A DNA stretch of 64,000 nt from Arthrobacter russicus (GTDB taxonomy: Bacteria > Actinomycetota > Actinomycetes > Actinomycetales > Micrococcaceae): positions 2,046,001-2,110,000 of the forward strand of contig NZ_JAVDQF010000001.1 in the NCBI RefSeq assembly GCF_031454135.1, written 5' to 3'. The position numbers were made by a program, and so were the translations under genes. The notes below the pieces were generated by a model. It made no database searches. It saw nothing but the letters and a program-made list of their open reading frames with translations, and was not told where the DNA came from. Below, one piece after another: positions 41,810 through 50,066 of the stretch (positions within the stretch are counted from its first letter, which is position 1; the number at the start of each line of letters is the position of its first letter).

Positions 41810-43129
41810 TCAGCGCCGGCCGGATATCGCACGTTCTGCGAGGTCTTGCATCTGAATCAGGCCGACCGGCACCTCGACCTGCCCGGTGATGATCTGCACC
41901 AGGACCGGGCGGATGGCGTTGCTCACCGCGGCCATCTCGGATTGACCGATTGCCGGCATGGTCTTGGCTATGGTGTCGATTGCCGCGGTGGCGTACTTCG
42001 AGCTGTCCGGACTCACCGTGTCCTCCCGGGCCGGGTAAGCAGCAGGCACCGCCGCCTTGGAAGCTTCCTCGCTGATCGAAGCTGCCATCATCTGGAACAA
42101 CATGTCTTTGTCCAACGTGGTGTTTTTGGGTATCGACCAGCCATCGATCGACAATCGGCTGTACAGATAGGGAGCCCCAGCCTCGATCGCAGGCGAGGCC
42201 GCGAAGCCGAACTGGCCGGACAACTTGCTATTGGCCGGGAGCGTGAGGTCGTTCATCCGGCCAGAAAACATGATCCCCATGGCAGCGGTGCCATTGAACA
42301 TCTGTTGCTGCACTTTGGGCTGGTCAAACGTGGTGACCTGCGGGTCCATGTATGGAAACAGCGACCGCATTCCCTCTAATGCCCGACTCGCTTCATCGGA
42401 ATCAAACTGCACTCTGCCCGACGGATCGATGAAATCCTTGCCCAACGAATTCATCGCCGCTTGGTAATGAGTGGTGACATCGGCGGTGGCCAGCCAAGGC
42501 AAGGCGATCGGGTATCTGATCCCGCCGATGGTTTGGATTGCCTTAGCCGACTCGATCATCTCCGCAAAATTCGTGGGGGGCTTCAGGCCCAGTGAATCAA
42601 AGACATCCGTCCGGTAGGCAAGTACGAACATCTGGGCCTGCATCGGCAGAGCATAGAGTTTTCCGTCGAAGGACAGTCCTTCTCGCATCGCGGCATTGAG
42701 CTCGTTGAGCTTGTATCTGTCCGAGTACTTGGCGACCAAGTCATCCAGTGGTTCGAGTTTGCCATTGTCGGCCAGTCCGGGGAGCACGAATCCATAAGTT
42801 TCCAAGATGTCGTAGCTGCCTTCATCCCCGGCCAAGGTTGCCGTGGTCTTGGTCACCTGGCCCGCGAAATCGATCGGATCGTGTTTGAGTGTGACGCGGT
42901 CACGACTGCAACTCTTCACCATGGTGTTGGTGAAAGGGTCGATCGCGGAGGAGTTGTAAGCCAGGACGTTCACCGTGGTCGACTGGGTGGGCATGGTGTA
43001 CCCGCATTCGACCGCGGTCGCATTCTGCGCTCCCACCCGCGAGGCGGCCCCGCATCCGGCAAGCGCCAAGACGCTTGCGACCATCGCCAAGCCGGCAGTC
43101 CCTTTCCGTACGACAGAAGTGTGTAGCAT
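41810..43129 (-). CDS. ABC transporter substrate-binding lipoprotein of the LacI cluster
   Basis: This 439-residue extracytoplasmic binding protein has a lipoprotein signal ending in LAGC (Cys26). GAGGGGG lies before the ATG at 43129; the open frame continues to 43303 across the operator and is not coding there. It has the general layout of family 1 sugar-binding proteins, with the stretch LYALPMQAQMFVLAYRTDVFDSLG typical of them, but it is not close to a type I can name. The upstream operator copy indicates LacI control. The substrate is therefore that of the HisD/aldolase pathway. Confidence 0.82.
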   Translation of the reverse strand: MLHTSVVRKGTAGLAMVASVLALAGCGAASRVGAQNATAVECGYTMPTQSTTVNVLAYNSSAIDPFTNTMVKSCSRDRVTLKHDPIDFAGQVTKTTATLAGDEGSYDILETYGFVLPGLADNGKLEPLDDLVAKYSDRYKLNELNAAMREGLSFDGKLYALPMQAQMFVLAYRTDVFDSLGLKPPTNFAEMIESAKAIQTIGGIRYPIALPWLATADVTTHYQAAMNSLGKDFIDPSGRVQFDSDEASRALEGMRSLFPYMDPQVTTFDQPKVQQQMFNGTAAMGIMFSGRMNDLTLPANSKLSGQFGFAASPAIEAGAPYLYSRLSIDGWSIPKNTTLDKDMLFQMMAASISEEASKAAVPAAYPAREDTVSPDSSKYATAAIDTIAKTMPAIGQSEMAAVSNAIRPVLVQIITGQVEVPVGLIQMQDLAERAISGRR

Positions 43130-43158
43130 GAATCCCCCTCCAAAGGCAGTTCCCGGGT

Positions 43159-43172
43159 GCAGACAAGTCTGC
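43159..43172. promoter_or_regulatory. Palindrome GCAGAC-AA-GTCTGC in the binding-protein leader
   Basis: A perfect 6-bp-arm palindrome lies 30 bp upstream of the start codon and about 20 bp downstream of LacI operator C. It could be a second regulator site or a small leader hairpin. Confidence 0.35.
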
Positions 43173-43186
43173 ATCGATAAACCCTT

Positions 43187-43205
43187 AACACATGCGTATG
43201 CAATT
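43187..43205 (-). promoter_or_regulatory. LacI operator C upstream of the importer genes
   Basis: On the minus strand AATTGCATACGCATGTGTT (plus 43187-43205) matches operator A at 16 of 19 positions. It lies about 60-75 bp before the binding-protein start, so the importer operon can be controlled separately from the HisD2 gene upstream. A convincing promoter hexamer pair was not found around it. Confidence 0.7.
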
Positions 43206-43232
43206 CCTGGTCGAGCAATTGTCCGTCTAATC

Positions 43233-44564
43233 TTAGGTCCTTCGACCACGCACCAGATCAAGGCGCAATTGGGCGCTGTCCCGGTGGGCCGGCATTTGTT
43301 CAAAATCCGAAATCACCACAGTCGGGCCGGCCTGGATTTCGGTCGCCTCACGGGTTGCCCGCTGGTAAGTCAGCTGCTTGAGGAACCGGGCAACCGAGAG
43401 CCCCCCGGTATACCGGGCTCCGCGACCGGTAGGCAGCACATGATTGGTCCCGGACATTCCCTTATCCGCATACGCCACGGTCGACCACTCACCAAGAAAC
43501 AATGACCCGTAGTTACGCAGATTCTGGAGGTAGTAGTCCGGATCCTCGGTCAGGATCTCCAAATGCTCCGGGGCGAGAAGATCCATGACTTCAACCGCGG
43601 TCCGCGGCGAATCCACCAAGTAGATCGACCCCCAGTCGCGCCACGAGGCTCCCGCGACTTCCCGTGTCGCCAAGCCGGAAAGCTGCTGTTGGATCTCCCG
43701 CTCGACGTCAGCCGCCAACCTCGCCGAAGTGGTCACCAGGCAGGCGGGCGAGGTCGGACCGTGTTCGGCCTGGGCTAGGAGATCTGCCGCCACCATGGCT
43801 GCATTGGCTTGCTCGTCGGCGATTACTGCCACCTCCGATGGCCCCGCCAGTACATCAATCCCAACCCTCCCATGGAGCTGCCGCTTCGCCTCCGCCACAA
43901 AAGCGTTCCCGGCGCCGACCAACATGTCAGCAGGATCGGCGTCGAGCAATCCGAAAGCCATGGCCGCCAGCGCCTGCACGCCACCAAGTGCGAAAATCCG
44001 CTCCGTTCCGGATATCTGTGCAGCGTAAAGTACGGCCGGATGTACCTGCCCGTTCCGCGACGGCGGTGTGCAGGAAAGCACCTTCGACACCCCCGCGGCT
44101 CGCGCCACCCCAACCGTCATAAAGGCACTGGCCAGCAAGGGGAACCGGCCGGCCGGCAAGTACGCCCCCACCGTTTCCACCGGGACGTAGCGTTGTCCGC
44201 AGTGCACGCCAGGGACGACTTCGGCTTCGAAATCGCTCAACCGGTCGCGCTGCATCCGGGCAAAGTTGCCGGTACGCTCGGAGCCGGCATCGAGCGCCTC
44301 GCGCAATTCGACGGGAAGTTCGGCTACCAGACGCTCGGCGGCTTTCGGGGTGATCTCGAAGTCGGTCCCCCCGGTCCAACCATCGAGTTCCGAAGCATAC
44401 TCCCGGACCGCATCCAGGCCCCGGGCTTCGATGGCGGAAAGCATCTCGGAGACCCTGGAAATGACGCCGGGATCGGCCTGTGCCGGCACATCTGGACGAT
44501 TCGGCTCGCGGACCGCGGTAACGTTGCCGGAAAGGCGAATTTTGTCTTTCAGCGTCAAATGCAT
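43233..44564 (-). CDS. HisD-family polyol/sulfopropanediol-type dehydrogenase, copy 2
   Basis: This 443-residue protein is a second HisD-like enzyme with all key residues: Gln265, His268 (AQAEHG), Glu333-His334 (APEHL), Asp367 (YADKG) and His427 near the end (MPAHR). It is clearly diverged from copy 1, so it probably acts on a different intermediate or stereoisomer; it too is closer to the HpsN-type branch than to biosynthetic HisD. The start ATG lies within a LacI operator and has no ribosome-binding site, while a promoter ends 6 bases upstream, so the mRNA is probably leaderless. About 100 bp separate it from the binding-protein gene. Confidence 0.82.
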   Translation of the reverse strand: MHLTLKDKIRLSGNVTAVREPNRPDVPAQADPGVISRVSEMLSAIEARGLDAVREYASELDGWTGGTDFEITPKAAERLVAELPVELREALDAGSERTGNFARMQRDRLSDFEAEVVPGVHCGQRYVPVETVGAYLPAGRFPLLASAFMTVGVARAAGVSKVLSCTPPSRNGQVHPAVLYAAQISGTERIFALGGVQALAAMAFGLLDADPADMLVGAGNAFVAEAKRQLHGRVGIDVLAGPSEVAVIADEQANAAMVAADLLAQAEHGPTSPACLVTTSARLAADVEREIQQQLSGLATREVAGASWRDWGSIYLVDSPRTAVEVMDLLAPEHLEILTEDPDYYLQNLRNYGSLFLGEWSTVAYADKGMSGTNHVLPTGRGARYTGGLSVARFLKQLTYQRATREATEIQAGPTVVISDFEQMPAHRDSAQLRLDLVRGRRT

Positions 44565-44600
44565 ACGTATACTATATGTGACTCACCTAACATTAAGCAA
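44558..44600 (-). promoter_or_regulatory. LacI operator D overlapping a leaderless promoter of hisD2
   Basis: TGCATACGTATAC (plus 44560-44572) is the fourth operator copy and contains the ATG of hisD2. Upstream on the minus strand are TTGCTT (plus 44595-44600), 18 bp, and TATAGT (plus 44571-44576). The -10 ends 6 bases before the ATG, so transcription should start at the A of the start codon. Confidence 0.65.
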
Positions 44601-44725
44601 GAGATGTCCGCACATTCCTAACGGGGTGGCTACGGGGTCGCACGACGACCGGGCAGGGCCTTCTCCGGCTGGCGCCCCCGGCGCAACGCAGGGTCGATTC
44701 TCTTGCTGAACTGGGAGGGGAAGTG

Positions 44726-44760
44726 CCTTGCCCGCAGCGTCAGAGACGCTGCGGGCAAGG
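44726..44760 (-). terminator. Hairpin terminator after the papain-like protease gene
   Basis: CCTTGCCCGCAGCGT (44726-44740) pairs exactly over 15 bp with 44746-44760 around a 5-base loop. It lies 27 bases after the protease stop on the minus strand. No T-run follows, but the stem is strong. Confidence 0.7.
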
Positions 44761-44786
44761 GTTCACTTGCCGAGGGTGGCCGAAAC

Positions 44787-45677
44787 CTAGTTGGCCGCCA
44801 AGGAGTTCATCGAATTGACCTCGTCGACGTCGCTTCCGGTGACCCAGGACCACGGTGCGGTAAAGAACCCGCCGTCGCCCCAGTTGGTGCCCCAGCTGTT
44901 CTCCACGGTCACCCCATCGGCGTCGTATCCGATGATGGTCACTTCATGCCCGGCATTGGGAATCAGATTTCCCTGCGCCGGATCGTAGTAGGAGTTGTTC
45001 GAGTCCAGATCATTGAAGTTGTCCCGGACCGAGAACCCGACGGCTACCGGGTGACCTTGCGAAATCGCCGACTTCACCGCAGTTTGGCGATCACTATTGG
45101 TCAGATCGGTGAAGCTGCCCAGTTTGTAGTTCAGCGCGTTCTTCTTCTGCGCGGCACTGGGCAATGTCTTGTAGTTGGTGGTGCCCTGCGAGTAATCGGA
45201 CTGGGTGTCGATGCCGCGGGACTTCTCCATCGGGAGCGCCACCGAAGCGAACGTCCCGCTGTCCTGGCCGTTGTTGTTCTCCTTCACGATCTGCGAGTAG
45301 ATGAACATCGGCGCCATCGGCGCGCCACTGCGGCCAGCCTCGTTCATCAGGATCCCATAGCCGCTGTAACCGGTGGCCCAGGTGACGCAGGAGCCCACTT
45401 GGCCCTGGTCCCCCGGGGACAGTGCATAGTCTTTGAGCGAATAGGAGTCCGGGGCGGCAATCGCCGGGCTGGACTCGAAGCTGGCCCGCTCATTGCCGGT
45501 CTTGGCGTGGTGCGCCCGGGCCGCTGCGATGTCGAAACCCATGCCGTGCACTTCGCCCGAGGAATCGGTCACCGTGCCGGGGACCACCGGTGCGGCCTGT
45601 GCCAGCCCGGCGCCGGAAGCGAGCGTGAAAGCGGCCGTCGCTACGGCCAGAGCTGAGAAAAACCCACGTTTGTTCAT
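44787..45677 (-). CDS. Secreted papain-family (C1) cysteine protease
   Basis: The 296-residue protein has an N-terminal Sec signal peptide (MNKRGFFSALAVATAAF..., cleavage near AQAAP), a short proregion, and a papain-like catalytic domain. The oxyanion Gln91, nucleophile Cys97 (QGQVGSCVTWA), His244 (NAGHEV) and Asn260 in ENSWGTNWGDGG are all present. It should be exported and active outside the cell. C1 proteases of this type are uncommon in bacteria. It stands alone on the minus strand, behind the two-component operon, 150 bp after the response regulator gene, and ends in a strong hairpin. Confidence 0.87.
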   Translation of the reverse strand: MNKRGFFSALAVATAAFTLASGAGLAQAAPVVPGTVTDSSGEVHGMGFDIAAARAHHAKTGNERASFESSPAIAAPDSYSLKDYALSPGDQGQVGSCVTWATGYSGYGILMNEAGRSGAPMAPMFIYSQIVKENNNGQDSGTFASVALPMEKSRGIDTQSDYSQGTTNYKTLPSAAQKKNALNYKLGSFTDLTNSDRQTAVKSAISQGHPVAVGFSVRDNFNDLDSNNSYYDPAQGNLIPNAGHEVTIIGYDADGVTVENSWGTNWGDGGFFTAPWSWVTGSDVDEVNSMNSLAAN

Positions 45678-45829
45678 GCTGGTATTAACTCCCTTGTCAA
45701 TAACGTCGCGGTCCCGAATGGAACCCAGAAAGGAGCCTGATCCTGCGGACTGGAAGCTAACTGAGAATCACCCGCAAAAAGCCTCGAATCGGCGAACTCC
45801 CAGCCAAGCCGCCGCCAACGCATAGAAAG

Positions 45830-46486
45830 CTATTCGGCGCCCGGCACCACCACGCCGGTTTCATACGCCCAAACCACCACTTGCACCCGGTCCCGCAAAT
45901 CCAATTTGGTCAGGATCCGCCGCACATGGGTTTTCACCGTGGCTTCGGAGAGGAAGAAGTGTCCGGCGATCTCGGCGTTCGAAAGGCCTTCTGCCAGGGC
46001 GCGGACCACTTCGACCTCCCGCGACGTCAGGCCTTCCGCGGAACCGTCCGAGGCCGCGACCGGTTGCTTGGAGCGCACGAAATTCTCCAACAGCCGCTGC
46101 GTCACCCGCGGCGCCACCACGGCTTCGCCGCTGGCCACCACCCGGACTGCCTGGACCAACTCGCCCGGAGCCACGTTCTTGAGCAGGAAGGCACTCGCTC
46201 CGGCTTGCAAGCCGGCAAAGGCGTATTCGTCCAGATCAAAGGTGGTCAGGATGATCACCCGCGCGGACGAACCCGAACCCACGATGTTCCGGGTTGCTTC
46301 GATTCCGTCCATCACCGGCATCCGCACGTCCATGAGCACCACGTCCGGCTCCAGTTCGCGGACCATCCGCACGGCTTGCTCGCCGTCCTGCGCCTCGCCC
46401 ACAATGCTGAAATCGGGCTCGCCTTCCAGGATCAGCCGGAAGCCCATCAGCAAGAGCGGCTGATCATCGACCAACAAGATCTTCAC
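45830..46486 (-). CDS. NarL/LuxR-type response regulator
   Basis: The 218-residue protein has a receiver domain (acidic pair Asp7-Asp8, phospho-acceptor Asp53 in LMDVRMP) and a C-terminal LuxR helix-turn-helix (LTSREVEVVRALAEGLSNAEIA). The start is GTG at 46486 and overlaps the kinase stop by 4 bp. It is the last gene of an operon ABC ATPase, ABC permease, kinase, regulator, so it probably controls this exporter in response to a membrane or cell-envelope signal. Confidence 0.92.
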   Translation of the reverse strand: MKILLVDDQPLLLMGFRLILEGEPDFSIVGEAQDGEQAVRMVRELEPDVVLMDVRMPVMDGIEATRNIVGSGSSARVIILTTFDLDEYAFAGLQAGASAFLLKNVAPGELVQAVRVVASGEAVVAPRVTQRLLENFVRSKQPVAASDGSAEGLTSREVEVVRALAEGLSNAEIAGHFFLSEATVKTHVRRILTKLDLRDRVQVVVWAYETGVVVPGAE

Positions 46487-47760
46487 GGGGTCTCCTCACC
46501 GTCTTTGGAATCCGGGCACTGCAGTCTCGCATCCACCAGCCATCCGCCGCTCGCCGCGGGGCCGGCACTGACTTCGCCCTGATAGGCCGCGACCCGCTCG
46601 CGCATTCCGATCAGGCCGTTCCCACTGCCGACCTTCGGCGGCCGCAGCAAGGTGCTTCCCCGGCCGTCGTCGGCAATCCGCAACCGGACGTGGGGGTGTT
46701 CGTGTTCCATCTTCAATTCCACCCGGGAAACCGACTGCGCGTAGCGCAGCACATTGGTCAACGACTCCTGCACAATCCGGTAAACCGTCAGCCGGAAAGC
46801 CGGGTCCGAGGGCAGTGCGGGGCCGGAAATCGAAACCGAAAGCGGCATCCCGGCCGTGCGGAATCCGGCGATCAGCGACTCCACCTCGAAATCCGCCGGC
46901 AGCGGCTTGCGCTCACCTTGCTCTTTGGAGCCCTCCAGACGCAAGACGCCGAGCACCCGCTGCATATCGGAGAGCGCGCTGCGGCCGGTCTGCGAAAGCT
47001 TCACCAAGGCTTCTTCGGCCCGGTCCGGGGCCCTCTTCAAGGCCACTTGTGCACCGTCCGCGAGCGCGATCATCACGGACAACGAGTGTGCCACGACGTC
47101 GTGCATCTCGCGGGCGATCCGATTCCGCTCATTGGCCGAAGCCAGCTCGGCATTCCGGCTCGCCCAGGCACGCAACTCCAGTTCATGCTGGCGATCGCGC
47201 CACACCGAAACCCCGATCCCGGTGGCGATCACATTCGCCAGGACCATGAAGCCGGCCGGCAGCAAGAGCATGCTCACGGTTTGGCCCAGCCCCACCGGAT
47301 CCCGGCTGAGCGAGAGCAGCACCAGCAAAACCGAGGTCGGAATGCTGACTGCCGCAGTCGCGATGAATCCGAATCGACCACCGCGGGCCGCGGCCACCGC
47401 GTACAGCGCGAAAATCGAACTGACGCCCAACCCGTCCGGGGCATTCGCCATCGACAGCGCCGAAAAGACTTCGAGGACACTGGTTGCCAGCAGAACCCGG
47501 ACCGGGAACCGGCGGCGGAAGAACAACACCAGCGCAATCAGGAGACAGAACAGTACTGGCAACGGATTTTCGCGGAATGTCTCGGAAAAGAACCCGAGGC
47601 TGGACAGCAAAAGGTAGACGAGCACCACGACGGCGTCCATCCAGACCGGACGCTCATAGAAAAAACGCCGCAGCGGGCCGCGGCGTTTGGTGGTGAATTC
47701 GGTGAGGGCGACGCCGGCCGTTCGTTCCGGCACCGCCCCCACCTGGCTTGTTCTGCTCAT
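46483..47760 (-). CDS. Sensor histidine kinase (HisKA_3 type)
   Basis: The 425-residue membrane kinase has about six predicted transmembrane helices in residues 40-185, then a dimerisation/phospho-acceptor helix with the H-box REMHDVVAHS (His220) and a C-terminal ATPase domain (DGRGSTLLRP, GNGLIGMRERV). The lack of a long extracellular loop suggests sensing within the membrane. It is paired with the NarL-type regulator by a 4-bp overlap and lies 9 bp after the ABC permease gene. Confidence 0.9.
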   Translation of the reverse strand: MSRTSQVGAVPERTAGVALTEFTTKRRGPLRRFFYERPVWMDAVVVLVYLLLSSLGFFSETFRENPLPVLFCLLIALVLFFRRRFPVRVLLATSVLEVFSALSMANAPDGLGVSSIFALYAVAAARGGRFGFIATAAVSIPTSVLLVLLSLSRDPVGLGQTVSMLLLPAGFMVLANVIATGIGVSVWRDRQHELELRAWASRNAELASANERNRIAREMHDVVAHSLSVMIALADGAQVALKRAPDRAEEALVKLSQTGRSALSDMQRVLGVLRLEGSKEQGERKPLPADFEVESLIAGFRTAGMPLSVSISGPALPSDPAFRLTVYRIVQESLTNVLRYAQSVSRVELKMEHEHPHVRLRIADDGRGSTLLRPPKVGSGNGLIGMRERVAAYQGEVSAGPAASGGWLVDARLQCPDSKDGEETP

Positions 47761-47769
47761 GAGTAGAGC

Positions 47770-48672
47770 TTAGGCATCCCGTCGCTTGAGCACGATCATC
47801 GCCGGAATCGTGAAGAGCGCGATCCAGGCCAGGAAGATCAGCCCGCCGACACCGGGATCGATCAGTCCGTTGATCTGGGTGACCTCCAGCATCCGGCCGC
47901 CGGCGAAACTCGGCAGGTATTCCTGCACGTGCTTCCAGAATTCTCCGGGGATCAGTTGCGCTGCCTGGGCGGCGAAGGGGAGCACGAACATCAACGCCAT
48001 CACCACGATGATCGCACCGGCCGAGCTGCGCAGCAGCACGCCGAGCGACAAGCCGATGACCGCGACTCCGGCGACGTAGAGCCCGCCCAACAGGATTCCC
48101 TGCAATACGCCGTTCTGGCTGAGGCTGATCTCGATGTTGTAGCCGTTCAAGATCGGTACCGCCAACGCGAAGGTGACAAAAGCGGCGACCAGCGTCAAAA
48201 CATAGGAGACCACCACGAGTACCACGGCCTTGGCCAGGAAAGCCTGGATCCGGCCGGGAACTGCGGCGAAGGTGGAGCGGATCATCCCGGTGCCGTATTC
48301 GGAAGCGATGAACAGCACCGCGAGGGCACCGAGGATCAGCACGCCGATCTGCAAGCCGGCGACCGGAATCCCGGAAATTTCGAGTCCGCGCGGGGGGTTG
48401 TCCAGAACTTGTTGCAGGGTCAGCCCGGACGGGACGACCTCGCCGTTGGGCCCGGTGACGTTCCGGGTCATTTCAGTGAATGCCGTGGCGCGCAGCCAAG
48501 CCGCCAAACTGCCGATGCCGACCATCGCCACGAAGGTCACCGCGAGCAGCAGTTTGGTCGAAAGCAGAGTCCAGAATTTGATCGACTCGCTGCGCAGCAC
48601 GCCGATGAAGCTCAGCCCGCGGGTACCGGCACTCGAGGTGCGGGCGGGCGCAGTCGCAATTGCATGTGACAT
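47770..48672 (-). CDS. ABC-2-type transporter permease
   Basis: This 300-residue membrane protein has about six helices and a large extracellular loop between helices 1 and 2, the ABC-2 exporter layout. The N-terminal segment SIKFWTLLSTKLLLAVTF is typical of this group. It pairs with the ATPase encoded 5 bp upstream and is followed by the two-component system, an arrangement used for antibiotic-peptide resistance or envelope-stress exporters. The substrate is unknown. Confidence 0.86.
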   Translation of the reverse strand: MSHAIATAPARTSSAGTRGLSFIGVLRSESIKFWTLLSTKLLLAVTFVAMVGIGSLAAWLRATAFTEMTRNVTGPNGEVVPSGLTLQQVLDNPPRGLEISGIPVAGLQIGVLILGALAVLFIASEYGTGMIRSTFAAVPGRIQAFLAKAVVLVVVSYVLTLVAAFVTFALAVPILNGYNIEISLSQNGVLQGILLGGLYVAGVAVIGLSLGVLLRSSAGAIIVVMALMFVLPFAAQAAQLIPGEFWKHVQEYLPSFAGGRMLEVTQINGLIDPGVGGLIFLAWIALFTIPAMIVLKRRDA

Positions 48673-48677
48673 GTCGG

Positions 48678-49640
48678 TTACTTCCCTTCCTGGGAGAGCG
48701 CGGCGAGCAACTGGGCATCGCCGGACGCGCCGCCGTCGATCGTGGAGTGGTACTCCACCTCGTCCTTGGTGAGATTGAAGTACGCCTCTTCGAGCGAAGC
48801 GTTCAGGGGCGAAAGCTCGTAGACCAGAACCCGGTTGTCCAGGGCGATCTGCGCGATCTGCCGCGCATCCAAGCCGGTGACCTCCAGCGTCTCCGCCTCG
48901 CTGGCGCTGATCGTGACGCCGTCCGAGGCCAGGAACCGGGTCAGCTCGGTAGCCTGCGGGGTCCGGACCCGGACCCGGGCGGCACGGCTCCCGGAGATCA
49001 ATTCGGCGATCGGCGCATCCGCAATGATCCGGCCGCGCCCGATCACGATCAAGTGGTCCGCGGTCTGCGCCATCTCACTCATCAGGTGCGAGGACAGAAA
49101 GACGGTCTTGCCTTCGGAGGCCAGGTACTTGACCAGGTTGCGCACCCAGAGCACGCCTTCCGGATCCAAGCCGTTGACCGGCTCGTCCAGGATCAGGGTC
49201 TGCGGATCCCCCAAAAGCGCCGTCGCGATGCCCAGCCGCTGCCCCATGCCGAGCGAAAAGCCACCGGCCTTTTTCTTGGCTACTTGGCCCAGGCCGGTCA
49301 TTTCGATCACCTGGTTGACCCGGCTCACCGGAATGCTGTGGGTCGCGGCCATCGCCCGCAGGTGGTTGTACGCGCTGCGGCTGGTGTGCACTGCTTTCGC
49401 GTCGAGCAAGGCACCCACTTGGTGCAGCGGGTCTTTGTGCTGTGCGTAGTGCTTGCCGTTGACCGTGACGTCGCCGCCGCTGGGCCGGTCCAGGCCCACG
49501 ATCATCCGCATCGTGGTCGATTTGCCGGCCCCGTTCGGGCCCAGGAAGCCGGTGACTTTGCCCGGCTGCACGGTGAACGTCACCCCGGCCACAGCGGTCT
49601 TCTCTCCATAGTGCTTGGAGAGCTGCCTTGCTTCAATCAT
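48678..49640 (-). CDS. ABC transporter ATP-binding protein
   Basis: The 320-residue protein has one ABC ATPase domain: Walker A GPNGAGKST, signature SLGMGQ, Walker B LILDEPVNGLD and H-loop SSHLMSEM. The signature is the variant SLGMGQ seen in ABC-2/drug exporters of the DrrA/CcmA type. The C-terminal 100 residues are a DUF4162-like extension common in this class. It is the first gene of the exporter/two-component operon. Confidence 0.92.
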   Translation of the reverse strand: MIEARQLSKHYGEKTAVAGVTFTVQPGKVTGFLGPNGAGKSTTMRMIVGLDRPSGGDVTVNGKHYAQHKDPLHQVGALLDAKAVHTSRSAYNHLRAMAATHSIPVSRVNQVIEMTGLGQVAKKKAGGFSLGMGQRLGIATALLGDPQTLILDEPVNGLDPEGVLWVRNLVKYLASEGKTVFLSSHLMSEMAQTADHLIVIGRGRIIADAPIAELISGSRAARVRVRTPQATELTRFLASDGVTISASEAETLEVTGLDARQIAQIALDNRVLVYELSPLNASLEEAYFNLTKDEVEYHSTIDGGASGDAQLLAALSQEGK

Positions 49641-49757
49641 GAGCTTGCTCCTTCAAAGGTCGATTCCAGGTTCTACGCTACGGAACCGGCGCCCTGAATG
49701 CAGCCCGCTCAAGGATGAATCAACCGTCCTCCGCAAGGATGACGGCGGCCGCCCGGA

Positions 49758-50048
49758 TCAGCGGGCTTCGTAGGTCAGGCAATCCGCCATTTCCGCGCCG
49801 GGTCCGATCCGGACGTCGTGCGCCTCGCACATCAGGTTGGCATTGTGCGAACACTCGCTGCGCTGGCAGGCACCCACCGTGGCCAGCACTTTGGGCAGCC
49901 CGCCGGTCGCCGAAGTGTCGATGAAGGTGGCGCAGGAAGCGTGCTCCGGAGAGCCGGAGACGGTGATCGCGTAAGCCGTGCAGCCATCGTGGTTGAACGA
50001 ACAATTGTGCACGGAACAATCGGAAACATTGGCAACTGGCGTCGACAT
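49758..50048 (-). CDS. DUF1540-domain Cys-rich protein under probable iron control
   Basis: The 96-residue protein contains two DUF1540-like Cys clusters: CSVHNCSFNHDGC in the first half and CQRSECSHNANLMC in the second, with further Cys at SCATF and DCLTY. They probably bind a metal ion. GAGGAG lies just before the ATG. An IdeR/DtxR-type iron box lies 20 bp upstream, so expression is probably raised when iron is scarce or altered by iron level. The function is unknown. Confidence 0.78.
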   Translation of the reverse strand: MSTPVANVSDCSVHNCSFNHDGCTAYAITVSGSPEHASCATFIDTSATGGLPKVLATVGACQRSECSHNANLMCEAHDVRIGPGAEMADCLTYEAR

Positions 50049-50066
50049 GGCATTCTCCTCGATATT

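Noticed and set aside
36385-44564. Histidine biosynthesis genes
   Set aside because: Both HisD-like genes lie in a LacI-controlled importer/aldolase cluster with no other his gene, and they look like the sulfopropanediol dehydrogenase branch.
32982-44564. Known sulfopropanediol/sulfolactate degradation pathway
   Set aside because: HisD-like and SDR genes fit, but no sulfolyase, sulfite exporter or sulfonate transporter was found.
35218-44576. CRISPR or interspersed repeat array
   Set aside because: The four similar elements are 1-7 kb apart and each lies in a promoter, so they are operators.
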